Assembly: GCA_028023455.1 (NCBI GenBank)
Contig: JAQFVV010000018.1
Location: 5,233,800-5,297,799, forward strand
Direction of reading: 5' to 3'
Origin: Epiperipatus broadwayi
Lineage: Eukaryota; Onychophora; Udeonychophora; Euonychophora; Peripatidae
DNA length: 64,000 nt
Position 1 is the first letter of the stretch. The number at the start of each line of letters is the position of its first letter. The translations under genes were made by a program, and so were the position numbers. The notes beneath the pieces were generated by a model, which saw nothing but the letters and a program-made list of their open reading frames with translations, did not search any database and was not told where the DNA came from. Positions 12,001-22,762 of this stretch are shown here, one piece after another.

Positions 12001-13547
12001 ATCTCAGATTCCGCTTCAGTATGCTTCTATTATTTTACTTTTTAAATATAAAATGTATAAACAAGATTGCAGCAACTATTGTGGAATATTATTATTAGCC
12101 ATTACAGCAAAGATACTGTCGAGTATTTTTCTGAATAGGTTACTTTTGGTCATAGAAACTCAGTGCAGTTTTAGCGAATCAAGATGCAATATAATCTTTT
12201 AACTGCTCTTTTGTTTAAGGATCTCCCCTAATGATTTTATTAAATTTCAAATGATTTCTTAAATATACATGTTGGTAAATGAGAATTATTTTTAAAAATA
12301 TTTTTTTCAGCTCAGCAACTTTAGAAAATTAGTAAATTGCATTTGCTTCAGTAATTGGATAGGTCTATCTATGAATGTTTGAAATGAGCTTATTTTTCAC
12401 AAATTTATTCATACTATGCAGCTTCAATATATTGGCATGTGAGGAAGTTTTATTACTACAAATAAAAAATCTGAGACATTTGAAATAAAGACGTGTTAAA
12501 CAATGATGTGTGCTTGCTCTAACATTGTTTTCAATTTTTATGATGGTGGTCTTTGAAACTATTTATTAGGCAGTTTAATGAAACAGGGATCAAGATACGA
12601 TATAGATTCGATGGTAGAATTTATCTTCTTAGATTCTGGATTTGTAGTAGGTTAATGATTGTGCCATTTTTTCCAGTTCAAAAGATGATTTACAGAATGT
12701 TCTTAATGTGTTTCTTTTAACAACTTAAAATAAGGAAATAACTATTGCAACTAAGTTAGTTCTATATAAAACTGTCATTTACATAATCTATTTTATGGAA
12801 GTCATACTTGATACCCAATGTCTAATATAAAAACAATAGAGAAGTTTCATTTAAGGATGCTCATAAAAATTTAAAAATACAATGGAAGATTGTAAACTAA
12901 TCAATATGTTGTTCAACTTGATGGATGTGATATTATAGAGTTTGCTATTATAAAACATATCTTCATTATGTTTGACATGTAAAATGAATGAACATTGCAA
13001 GATTTCCTAAAAAGGTATTTTATGGTTTTCATAGAAATCTCTGTTTAAGTTATAAAGATTATCTCAGATATTCTGAAGAAATGCAATGCTAATTGTTTTC
13101 ATTGAGAAGATATGTCAATAAACAAAATACATTGAAGAGCTGCAATTGCATATGGTATTGAAATATTTCAAAAAGAAAGTCATCATCACAAAATATCAAG
13201 TAAACAAATAAATGGAGAGCGTATTTGTGTTTCCCTATTGTTTTGTATAGTCATTACAAAACTCATTTTTAGGTTGTTTTTTTTTTTACAGAGTTAAAAG
13301 AGCCATACTCATATATGTAGGTTCTGAAGATTTAATTCACTAGGTTTTCCCTAAATATTAAAATATAATAATAATAAAATTTTCAGTTAAAAGGAAACAA
13401 GATGTTTTTTACTTTTGCAATTTGTATATTTATAATTGTTAAGATTTGCACCAAAAACAGTTGTTATTTTATTAGATTTTTGTAGTAGCTTATCATTATT
13501 TTTAAATGATTCTCACTAAATTAATATTTGTTAATATTGTATTTTAG

Positions 13548-13798
13548 ATTTACCAGATGAAATAGTACAACCATCACCTAACTTCTTCCGTCGCTTTGCA
13601 AACTGGTTTTGTGGCTTCGACACAGATTCTTCTGTGGTTGCACTCTCAACTGAATATGATTCACGGCTTGAAAAAATTTCTTCACTTAAACAAGATCCAA
13701 GAGCAAAGATATTTTTACAAATAAATCTTGCAATTGTAATAGGAATAACTATATTTATTTATGTTTATTTTGCACCTAACAAACCATATTTTCTTTAA
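13548..13798 (+). CDS. SLC5/SGLT-like sodium-solute cotransporter, terminal coding exon
   Basis: After the TTTTAG acceptor, the phase-1 split codon (G|AT = Asp) opens an 82-residue exon ending in TAA at 13796-13798. It contains NFFRRFANWFCGFDT, matching the conserved cytoplasmic FRR-x-x-x-W/L-FCG signature before the last helix of SGLT-type carriers. A charged linker follows (STEYDSRLEKISSLKQDPRAK), then a hydrophobic segment (LAIVIGITIFIYVYFA) corresponding to transmembrane helix 14, close to the extreme C-terminus as in SGLT1-like proteins. A short PNKPYFL tail follows. SLC5 carriers act at the plasma membrane as Na+-coupled symporters; the substrate is not decided by this region. The exact frame match to 3097-3238 supports the join. 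Confidence 0.82.
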
Positions 13799-15950
13799 TA
13801 GTATCAGCAGAAGTAGTAAAAATATAATTAATATAAACATTCTATTTTTATAGAAATATCTGTATTAACACTCTAATTGATCAGAAAATTGTTTCCATGG
13901 CATTTTAGTAATATTATCGTATATAATTTTGGTATTAAAGGGCATATATTATCAGAAATTATAGTACCTAATTACTGTAAATACATCATAAGTTTTAATT
14001 TACATGGAAGTAAGATATAACTGGACATATGTCAATTGCAATAAAATTATATAGAACCAGGTTATATTTATTGGAATATGATTTGACCAAAAAAGGTTTT
14101 TGAAGTCATAGATTTTCTGCTAAAAATAAATTGAATTTTCTAATAAATTCTATAACCATCCAAAATTTTTTATCTAAAGATAATATTGCTCTTTCCATGG
14201 TGTGACTAAGAGATGAAATTGAAGAAAAAAAATATATAGTAATTTATATTATTCATTTTAATTGTCTTTTTATTGGTTTATGAAATGTAACAAACACAAT
14301 TACCTTTGGGAAACATAGCTGCAGGCAATTTACAGCTAAATCCGTCCTATATTTAGATCACAGATAAATAGAAATCATCATAAAAGTGATGATTTTTAAT
14401 TATCAAAATAACGATATATTGAATTGGGAATAAAAATTATTTCAACATATGTATAATCTTGCATAGTTATTAGAATATATTTATTTTTGATGTTAAAGAA
14501 ACAGTTGCTACATATTGAAAAATAATAGTTCAAAGATTAAAGAAGTTTTCAATTTATAAATGAAAATAATTTTTCACTAATTGATAAAATTTTGGGAGTG
14601 AAAAAAAAACCAATCATTCAAACTAAAAATAAACTATCAATCTGTTTGAGTTTTAGGACATGATAAAATTGAAGATAAGCTAAGGATTTGTGTATCATTG
14701 TTAAGGAGCCAGTAAAACATCTATAAATTTTAAATGATTGTAGATTGATTGCACTTTAATTTATTAAAATGATTATAATTGTTTTTAATGATTTCTTGTT
14801 GACAATTCAGAATAAGGGTTTGGATGGAATATAGGATTAAAATTAAATTGCTTCAGTGTCTAATAGCATTTTAAATTTGAATGGAAGTGTGTGATTGCCT
14901 GACATGTATAGAATTTTTTTGTCCTCTCATTCCATATCTAACATTTATTCAATGATTAGTTTTTTTTCTATGTCTATCATTAAGTTTAAACTTGTTATTG
15001 GTGAAAGAAGTTTAGTAACAACAACAAATAAAATGACTGCAATTAATAAAAAAAATAGGATACTAAAATATATAGATATTGGAATCAGATCTATATAACT
15101 ATTCAAGTAGGTTGACTTGATTCGAAACCTTAGGCAAATTTGTTTTCAGTTGAAATTTAACTGTTTGGTGGAATCTATTGCTTCCAGCTTTATATTAGAA
15201 AGCCTCATTGACAAAGCCAAAAACCAGAAACTAATTTGAGAATGGGGTTTAAATGCAATAAAGTATCCGATAATCACTGGTTACTCAAGTTTATAATACA
15301 TGACCCTAAAATAGGAAACTGTTGTTATGTAAAAAATTTCATTTTGTGATGAATTAATGACTAGAGCTCATTAAAATGTATTTTAATGAAGCAATGCCAA
15401 TCTGTAATTGATTTTTGATTGATACTAAGAATATTGAAAGAAGATGTAATTTTTATGAGGACTGTTGAAGAGACAACTTTACCCAGAAGTGCTTTTTGTA
15501 AATTAATTTATTATGAAAAGAGTGAAAAAAGAATCACACTCTTCAATTTGTATTAATTTATAATAAAGACTATCCTTGATGAAAGCTTTTCCTCATGTTG
15601 TGATCAGATTGAAAACCTGAACTCTATTTATTTATATAGAAAAAAGTAAACTTTTATTTTATTTATTTTAAAAAAATCAATTTTACATCATTAAAAGGCT
15701 TCCCAATATGGTGAGAGTTAGCTATATATGCCTATGCATTAATTCCTCTGTAAATCGGTGTCTTTCACAGAATTTTTTTTAGCTTTATTAATTAGAAACT
15801 GGATCTAAACTGCTAGCATATATTTTGATATTTAAAATACATCCTGTGACATATAACGCATTACGACCAATTAATATATTGTAGGCGATTATGCATTTTC
15901 TCATTACTACTAAACTATTTTCAACCCTGGATTATGAATCATTTCTTTAA
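13799..15950. other. 3' UTR and intergenic AT-rich sequence
   Basis: The stop at 13798 is followed by an AT-rich tail. An AATAAA at 14040-14045 is the first canonical polyadenylation signal I found. No further gene was recognised up to the duplicated block at 15951. Confidence 0.5.
14040..14045 (+). promoter_or_regulatory. Candidate polyadenylation signal of the SLC5-like gene
   Basis: AATAAA about 240 bp after the stop codon. In sequence this AT-rich such hexamers are frequent by chance, so this is positional support only. Confidence 0.35.
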
Positions 15951-16992
15951 TATATTAAAGAATATAATGGTTTTATGATTATTAAGAACTCTGTCCTAAA
16001 TATTTATTATTATTTTCCAGCTAGCATATTTATGGAGGTCAGCCTATTCTGACTCCAAGCACCAAACCTATGTGTTGATAGGAATTATGCTGGAAGGGGT
16101 GAGAAAAGCAATCTGGGATAATTCAGAAATGCTCAGTCACTGGCTAGCTTATTCAGGATGGATAATACTGAAACCATGGAAAATATATGGGTAGGTATGG
16201 CTGTAAGAATCAGGTTTATCAACTAACGAAATGACTATCACATGCATATATCTTTAACTAAATACACAATACATGAAATAATGGAAAGGGAAGATTTCAG
16301 TGCGCTCATATATTTAATAAAACACTCACATATATACATATATTTGCACAGACAACCAATGAAATACAAATAATAAAAATAATGTTTAATCCCTTCAAAT
16401 ACCATGTATGTTTTCTGGAGGTGGGAAAGCTTATTGAAATATAGTTATGTAAAGTCTAAATATCAAAGGAAAAATGTGTGTTTAACATATTTTGGAAAAT
16501 AAATGTAAGTATTACCTGTCCCTGCAGAAGGTAGATTATGCAGATTTATGATGAGAGTGATCTCTTTTGGCACACTATGGAAATGGTTCAGCATGAATGT
16601 CTTATCATAATTGGTTTTTCAAATGTCCACTGGCTCGATTACTACTTAGGACATCGGCAGAGAAAAACGCAGATGGCCAATAGCTTCTTTTCAGATTTTG
16701 GTGATGGTTTAATCATGTAACAGCATCGTGGATATAAAGCCCAGCACATTTAAAGCTTTATCCCTAACTTATTCCTCTCTAGCTGGTGAATATATTTTCT
16801 TTGATTAAAACAAGTCTTCAAAATTTCTGAGGCAAGTAATCTATAATATAACAATATAGCAATTTGTCCCTTTAAATTAAAGTCCAAAACACAAAAACTA
16901 AAAATGTCTCCTGATATTTTTTTTCTATTTATATCATTTTTTTCTTTTCTAGGAAATTCTAATCTTATGAATCTTAGCTATTTTTCTGTATC
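15951..16992 (+). repeat. ~1.04 kb direct repeat flanking the PLE dimer, left copy
   Basis: From TATATTAAAGAATATAATG to CTATTTTTCTGTATC this segment is duplicated at 20588-21683, with about 12-15% divergence and several indels. It contains a 60-codon frame (16538-16720, MQIYDESDLFWHT...) partly conserved in the other copy (MQIYDENEFLWHT...). I recognise no function for it, and it may be chance coding. The segment ends exactly where the truncated PLE copy begins. Confidence 0.85.
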
Positions 16993-18094
16993 TGGATTAA
17001 TTTACGTGCGCTATGTAGACGATGTATTTATGGCAGCGCCAAAAAATGTAATTGTCAATATTCAAAATGAATTACAACTACAATCTAAATTGATCATAAA
17101 CACCACTTGGGAGGACGAAGGGCAGAAGCTTAAATATTTGGATTTGCTGGTCCATAGAGAAAATAGAGATCTGCATTATAGTATGATAGTTAAACCCCTT
17201 GAGATCCGAGGCTTTACTCACCCGAAATCCATGTCACCTACTGCACATAAATTCGCAGGGCTCAATGCGTTTTTATTTAGAAATCAAAATTTATGTAAAT
17301 TTGAAGCCGATAGAAAGACCAACATCGCAATTTATATAAATGATTTGCTTAGCGTAGGTTTCAGCTACAGATCAATTGCAAAGAAAATTAAGCAATTTCA
17401 CAGTAAACTAATAGCTAACCACAAAAATAAGGATAAGCCTCAAATTACACTCCCTTATATTCCCAAAGTATCACAACAGATAATAAAGACTCTAACTGGG
17501 GAATTTAACATTGGTTTTCGTACTCCCCCTAATTCTAACAGACTCATTAATAATTCAAAGGATAGAACAGACCCATCTCAAACACCCCAGGTGATCTACA
17601 GCATGCCATGTCCACAGGCCGGATGCAAAGCCATATACTATGGGGAAACTAAGGCCACTGTTCACAACAGAGCTGCTCAACACTTGTATAACTATAGAAG
17701 AGCAAAAAAGAACAGCGATAACTTTTCAATATTTCTGGAACATGAAAAGCAGACTGGCCATGTGTTCGAACCAGGCAACCCCAGGATTGTATGCCCTGAA
17801 ACCAACGACTGTAAAAGAAAGATCAAAGAGGCGTACTTCATTGTTTGCGACAACAATTCTATCAATAGACGCGACACGTGTTTTTCCATTTCAAAAAAAT
17901 GGTCAAACTGATTTGCATTTACATTTGCATATTTGTTATTTAATAACACTACGTAAAGATTTATTACGTTCGTCGGCCATGAATATGAGGGCAAACCTCG
18001 AAAGCGCTTGGCCCATTTAATAGTTTTATGCGAAATTTGTTTTGTTTATTTGGAAGCTTCTTCGTCAGCGAGTAAATCGTTTTTAGGCTATTAC
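16993..18094 (+). pseudogene. PLE family a, 5'-truncated upstream copy of a tandem dimer
   Basis: Starts inside the reverse transcriptase at LIYVRYVDDVF and runs through the GIY-YIG endonuclease to a stop at 17909-17911, then a 3' UTR of about 180 bp ending CTATTAC at 18094. It is nearly identical to the full copy that follows; the few differences include a 12 bp indel (this copy keeps FTHP before KSMSPTAH). Because it lacks the N-terminal and most RT motifs it cannot make an active enzyme. Its 3' UTR lies directly upstream of the next copy and acts as the 'pseudo-LTR' typical of tandem PLEs, where promoter and ribozyme sequences usually reside. The short divergence points to a recent insertion or recent homogenisation. 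Confidence 0.88.
17975..18013 (+). ncRNA. Hammerhead-like fold in PLE-a pseudo-LTR, copy 1
   Basis: GGCC at 17975-17978 pairs with GGCC at 18010-18013 (stem I). GAGG/CCTC around GCAAA forms stem II, followed by GAAA. AGC/GCT forms a loopless stem III and CUU is an allowed cleavage triplet. The segment facing GAAA is ATGAATAT rather than CTGANGA, so this is a non-canonical or decayed hammerhead. PLEs are known to carry such ribozymes. Confidence 0.42.
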
Positions 18095-18130
18095 GTTTTT
18101 AGGAGAAGTATATTAAATCGTTTTACAGAT

Positions 18131-20404
18131 ATGAATAATACTAAAGCAAAATTTATTCTACGTTTAGGAATATCTATTAAATTATTCCAACAGAGACTTG
18201 AATTATCAAAATGCAGAGATTTCTTTATTGTTCCGAATTGTTGTATTCTAAAGCTTAATAGATCTATACATAATCATAACAAAATTACGAAGCAACTCCA
18301 AACGCAGCTTCTCATCTTTATCATTAAAGGGTGCAAATGCGCACTGAAGAAAGAAAATAAAAGATGGAGAAGAATAACTGCAGGAGAAATCTTGCCGCCT
18401 TGGATTACAGAAAAAATTGAAATTTCTGAAAGAAAGTTCACAGTTAAGTTCGAACGCAAATTAAGGTTTTTAGCGGAAAAACAAAATATTAACATTCATA
18501 CATTGAAAGAGAACTTTGTTAACAGAGCTACTGTTGCTCCTTCAGCAGAAATTAAAACAGTTTTCTCATTGGGTCCTAAATTTGTTGGAGGACAATGGAA
18601 ACGCCCAAAACTGGAGTTAATTGCAGACGCAGAGTCTAGTCTTCTAAACAACCCTCAGAGAGACAACATTATTGCTAATATAGCTAAATCTATACGACAT
18701 AAACAAATATATGCGAGATCTGACAATTGGAACAACAACATTGAAAAAACTAAACAATTTTTAAAAAACAACAACATTATATGTTTAAAAGAAGACAAGG
18801 GCAACAGATTTGTGCTCTTAGATTATAAAGATTATAAAGAAAAAATGACCACCGAAATCGTAAAGTTAAAATTCAATTTAGTTGAAAATTTTAACAACAA
18901 GCTGAATAGGGAGAAATTCATTTCCACAATTCTTAGAGCTCACAAAGATAAAGGCATATCGAGAGCAGAATATTATAGGATTTATCCTTCTGCTACCAGG
19001 CCACCTAGAATGTTTGCCAATTCTAAGCTACATAAACCACAAGAACCTTTAAGACTTATGTTGGATTTTGGAGGTGTGCACTATTTCGAAATGGCCAAGC
19101 TGGTAAATCAGTGGTTAGTTGACTGTGTGGGTTTTGGTGACTTCACCATCAAATCTTCATTTGAATTTGTTAGAAGAATCAAGGATATATTAATAGATCA
19201 GAATTTTGTAACTGCAGCCATGGACGTGACCGAATTATATGGATCGATTAATAGGAAATGGTCAATTGAAATCATCCACAAAGAATTAATAAATAAGCAT
19301 TGCCCAAATGAGTGCATGAACTTCATTTTATCCTTCTTCAACTGGTTGGACAATAACATCTTTACAACTTTTGAGGGTCGTTGGTATGATATGAAAGAAG
19401 GTTGGCCTATGGGTCTCCCCCTAAGTGGAATAATATCCAGCATCTTCTTAAACTTTTTTGAAAAACATACCATTGTTAAACACACTGCTAACGTTGCTGG
19501 ATTAATTTACGTGCGCTATGTAGACGATGTATTTATGGCAGCGCCAAAAAATGTAATTGTCAATATTCAAAATGAATTACAACTACAATCTAAATTGATC
19601 ATAAACACCACTTGGGAGAACGAAGGGCAGAAGCTTAAATATTTGGATTTGCTGGTCCATAGAGAAAATAGAGATCTGCATTATAGTATGGTAGTTAAAC
19701 CCCTTGAGATCCGAGGCAAATCCATGTCACCTACTGCACATAAATTCGCAGGGCTCAATGCGTTTTTATTTAGAAATCAAAATTTATGTAAATTTGAAGC
19801 CGATAGAAAGACCAACATCGCAATTTATATAAATGATTTGCTTAGCGTAGGTTTCAGCTACAGATCAATTGCAAAGAAAATTAAGCAATTTCACAGTAAA
19901 CTAATAGCTAACCACAAAAATAAGGATAAGCCTCAAATTACACTCCCTTATATTCCCAAAGTATCACAACAGATAATAAAGACTCTAACTGGGGAATTTA
20001 ACGTTGGTTTTCATACTCCCCCTAATTCTAACAGACTCATTAATAATTCAAAGGATAGAACAGACCCATCTCAAACACCCCAGGTGATCTACAGCATGTC
20101 ATGTCCACAGGCCGGATGCAAAGCCATATACTATGGGGAAACTAAGGCCACTGTTCACAACAGAGCTGCTCAACACTTGTATAACTATAGAAGAGCAAAA
20201 AAGAACAGCGATAACTTTTCAATATTTCTGGAACATGAAAAGCAGACTGGCCATGTGTTCGAACCAGGCAACCCCAGGATTGTATGCCCTGAAACCAACG
20301 ACTGTAAAAGAAAGATCAAAGAGGCGTACTTCATTGTTTGCGACAACAATTCTATCAATAGACGCGACACGTGTTTTTCCATTTCAAAAAAATGGTCAAA
20401 CTGA
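18131..20404 (+). CDS. Penelope-like element polyprotein: reverse transcriptase plus GIY-YIG endonuclease
   Basis: An uninterrupted frame. I start it at the first Met inside the full unit (MNNTKAKFILRLG), giving 757 residues. The same frame is open back to a Met at 18008 in the upstream pseudo-LTR (798 residues). The N-terminal part has SLGPKF, a PLE signature, and LKEDKGNRFVLLD. RT motifs are KLHKPQEPLRLM, AAMDVTELYGSI (motif A Asp), GWPMGLPLSGIISS (motif B) and YVRYVDDVF (catalytic YVDD near residue 463). The C-terminal GIY-YIG nuclease starts at VIYSMSC and continues with CKAIYYGET, HNRAAQHL and KIKEAYFI (candidate catalytic Glu). The enzyme nicks DNA and copies the element RNA at the nick. 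All visible catalytic residues are present, so this copy may be active. Relative to the truncated neighbour it lacks four residues (FTHP) before KSMSPTAH; the effect is unknown. Confidence 0.92.
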   Translation: MNNTKAKFILRLGISIKLFQQRLELSKCRDFFIVPNCCILKLNRSIHNHNKITKQLQTQLLIFIIKGCKCALKKENKRWRRITAGEILPPWITEKIEISERKFTVKFERKLRFLAEKQNINIHTLKENFVNRATVAPSAEIKTVFSLGPKFVGGQWKRPKLELIADAESSLLNNPQRDNIIANIAKSIRHKQIYARSDNWNNNIEKTKQFLKNNNIICLKEDKGNRFVLLDYKDYKEKMTTEIVKLKFNLVENFNNKLNREKFISTILRAHKDKGISRAEYYRIYPSATRPPRMFANSKLHKPQEPLRLMLDFGGVHYFEMAKLVNQWLVDCVGFGDFTIKSSFEFVRRIKDILIDQNFVTAAMDVTELYGSINRKWSIEIIHKELINKHCPNECMNFILSFFNWLDNNIFTTFEGRWYDMKEGWPMGLPLSGIISSIFLNFFEKHTIVKHTANVAGLIYVRYVDDVFMAAPKNVIVNIQNELQLQSKLIINTTWENEGQKLKYLDLLVHRENRDLHYSMVVKPLEIRGKSMSPTAHKFAGLNAFLFRNQNLCKFEADRKTNIAIYINDLLSVGFSYRSIAKKIKQFHSKLIANHKNKDKPQITLPYIPKVSQQIIKTLTGEFNVGFHTPPNSNRLINNSKDRTDPSQTPQVIYSMSCPQAGCKAIYYGETKATVHNRAAQHLYNYRRAKKNSDNFSIFLEHEKQTGHVFEPGNPRIVCPETNDCKRKIKEAYFIVCDNNSINRRDTCFSISKKWSN

Positions 20405-20467
20405 TTTGCATTTACATTTGCATATTTGTTATTTAATAACACTACGTAAAGATTTATTACGTTCGTC

Positions 20468-20506
20468 GGCCATGAATATGAGGGCAAACCTCGAAAGCGC
20501 TTGGCC
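20468..20506 (+). ncRNA. Hammerhead-like fold in PLE-a 3' UTR, copy 2
   Basis: Sequence identical to 17975-18013: GGCC/GGCC stem I, GAGG/CCTC stem II, GAAA, AGC/GCT, CUU. The core strand deviates from CTGANGA. Same caveats apply. Confidence 0.42.
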
Positions 20507-20587
20507 CATTTAATAGTTTTATGCGAAATTTGTTTTGTTTATTTGGAAGCTTCTTCATCAGCGAGTAAATCATTTTTAGGCTATTAC

Positions 20588-21683
20588 TATATTAAAGAAT
20601 ATAATGATTTTATGATTATTAAGAACTCTGACCTAAATATTTATTACTATTTTCCACCCAGCATTTTTATGAATTTCAGATTATTCTGACCTCAAGTGCC
20701 AAACCTCTGCATTGATAGGAATTATGCTGGAAGGGATGAAAAAAGCAATCAGGGATAATAAGTGCACAGTCACTGACTAATTCATTCAGGGTGGGAGGTA
20801 TAAGACCCTGGGAAATATATGGGCAGCTATGGCAGTAAGAATCAGGTTAATCAACTAATGAAAGACTATCATGTGCATATATAATTAACTAAATAGCCAA
20901 TACATGAACAAAATTAAAAAAAAAAAAATCTAAATATGCTCAAATATTCAAAAAAACATATATGAAATAACAGAAAGAAAAGATTTCAGTGTGCTCATAT
21001 ATTTAATAAAACACTCATACATATACATATATTTGTAAAGATAAGCAACAAAATACTAATAATAAAATAGATGTCTAATCCCTTCAAATATGTAAATTTT
21101 CTGAAGGTGGGAAGTCTCTATATATCAAAGGAAAATGCACCTTTAAAATATTTTGGAAAATAAACGTGTTACCTTGAGTTCTCTGGGGAAGATAGCTTAT
21201 GCAGATTTATGATGAGAATGAATTCTTATGGCACACTATGGCCATGGAAATAGTTCAGCATGAATATCTTATCATAATTGGTTTTTCAAATCTCCATTGG
21301 TTTGATTACTATTTAGGACATTGGCAAGGAAAAGTGCAGAAGGCCAGCCATACCTTCTTTTTAGGTTCTGGCAATTGTTCACTCATGTAGCAGTTTTGTC
21401 TTATTTGTGAGACCGGAGGCTATAAAGCCCAGCACATTTAAAGCTTTATTCCAGCTTATTCATCTCTAGCTGGAAAATATATTTTCTTTGATAAAAATGA
21501 GTCTTCAAAATTTCCAAACCAAGTAATCTATAATATAACAGTATAGCAATTTGATACTTTAAAACTTAGTCCAAAACAAAAAAACTAAAAATGTCTCCTG
21601 ATATTTTTTTTTTTCTATTTATATCATTTTTTTTCTTTTTTAGGAAGTTATAATATTACAAATCTTAGCTATTTTTCTGTATC
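20588..21683 (+). repeat. ~1.1 kb direct repeat flanking the PLE dimer, right copy
   Basis: Matches 15951-16992 from its first base (TATATTAAAGAATATAATG) to CTGTATC at 21683. It begins at the base after the PLE 3' end. Indels include an A-run near 20920. Its small frame at 21199-21390 parallels 16538-16720 with frame-preserving changes, but function is unknown. Confidence 0.85.
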
Positions 21684-22206
21684 CTAGCATGTGATATCCA
21701 AGATCCAGCTTCTCTTCAAAACAATATCAAAAATAAACCTTTTAAGCACCTTGTCCTTTTTGTTTAGCAAAAATTTTGTCGAACACTTTTTGAAAATAAC
21801 TTAGAACAATGCCTTTGTTAAAAGCATTCGCAGATAACCATCTACTTAATTTCTCTTTTATTTCTATTTTATTAACATATTTCTTCATTTTCTTAAATTT
21901 TTATTTTTATCAAAATTAAAACATGGCATTTAGACATTAAAATAACCCATATATAATGCATGCTTTCTAAACGATTCCTCTCATTCGCCTTCTTATTCAA
22001 CAACACACACACATCATTAATATAAAAGAGCCCCTCCCCCTTGAGCCTGTTTTAAATCTTTAATTATTTTAAAAAAATCAAATATATACAACATATAGTT
22101 ATTATTAATATCTATACATATGCTTAAATATAAAATCCCTTTCTTGGGAACGGTTTAATCTTAGCCCTGTTACAATATTGTATATTTATATAAATGAGTA
22201 GGGAAA
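21684..22206. other. AT-rich non-coding stretch
   Basis: No gene or repeat recognised. Confidence 0.4.
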
Positions 22207-22420
22207 TGTTTTTCTGAAGGTTTGTGATGATGGTGTTCTAGCTGTATTTTTATATTGGACTATTTCCATCATCTAATATGTGTGTTGAATGACTTTAAAA
22301 AAGTTTAATTTTAGTTAAATATTCCAAATGCATTCAACTGTTAGTAATATCACAGCAAACTTTTCTAAAGACATTCAACACACCTACTAGATGAGGGCAA
22401 TGTTCTTTATAATTTTTTTC
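22207..22420 (-). pseudogene. PLE family b 3'-terminal relic
   Basis: The blocks TTCTGAAGGTTTGT, TTGGACTATTTCCATCAT, AAAAAGTTTAATTTTAG and TGTTAGTAATA(T/A)CACA match the 3' UTR end of the PLE copies at 30.5-33.7 kb. Only the distal 3' UTR is left, in minus orientation. Confidence 0.62.
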
Positions 22421-22754
22421 CCAGTACTAAATGAATCAATCAGTATTTGAAAGATGCTGTTTTTTTCATAAGTCGTAAAAATGTATTTAAATGCAAGAAT
22501 CTCATTAATTATTAAACAAATGAATGCATAAAATAAAAAAGTTATTTTATACCACAAGATTAAAACTAAACTGAAGTCTTTACAAAATATCTTACTGATA
22601 ATTCATGAAATATTTCTTTTCCTCTCTTAAATTATTTAATTATGCATTATTAATATTTTTTATACTGGTATCAAATATCCATTATGTATATTATATTAAT
22701 AGATTTCTATAATAAAATTCATTGCATGACATCTTTCAACATCATTTTGACATC

Positions 22755-22762
22755 TATTATAG
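22755..22762. repeat. Target-site duplication of hAT MITE (left)
   Basis: TATTATAG, identical to 23163-23170. 8 bp is the hAT signature length. Confidence 0.88.

Larger units (their letters stand above)
3239..13547 (+). other. Large phase-1 intron of the SLC5-like gene, filled with repeats
   Basis: The intron is 10,309 bp, from the GTAGTA donor at 3239 to the TTTTAG acceptor ending at 13547. It hosts the hammerhead repeats at 4048-4625, 7330-8050 and 8070-8435, the ~240 bp repeats at 4624 and 8836, and the exact 60 bp direct repeat at 5712/6365. Between 9081 and 13547 I see no gene: only AT-rich sequence, a C-run near 10194, and scattered moderately GC-rich patches (9780-9960, 11000-11300) without a recognisable product. 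Confidence 0.65.
18095..20587 (+). mobile_element. PLE family a, full-length copy
   Basis: A complete unit from GTTTTTAGGAGAAG, directly after the CTATTAC end of the truncated copy, to its own CTATTAC end at 20587. It comprises a short 5' leader, the intact ORF, and a 3' UTR of about 180 bp containing the same hammerhead-like fold. Domain order is reverse transcriptase then GIY-YIG, the canonical (not permuted) PLE order. It sits exactly between the ~1 kb direct repeats. Confidence 0.88.

Noticed and set aside
17692-17994. Minus-strand ORFs inside the PLE copies (also at 20185-20487)
   Set aside because: Shadow frames of the GIY-YIG coding region; duplicated only because the PLE is duplicated.
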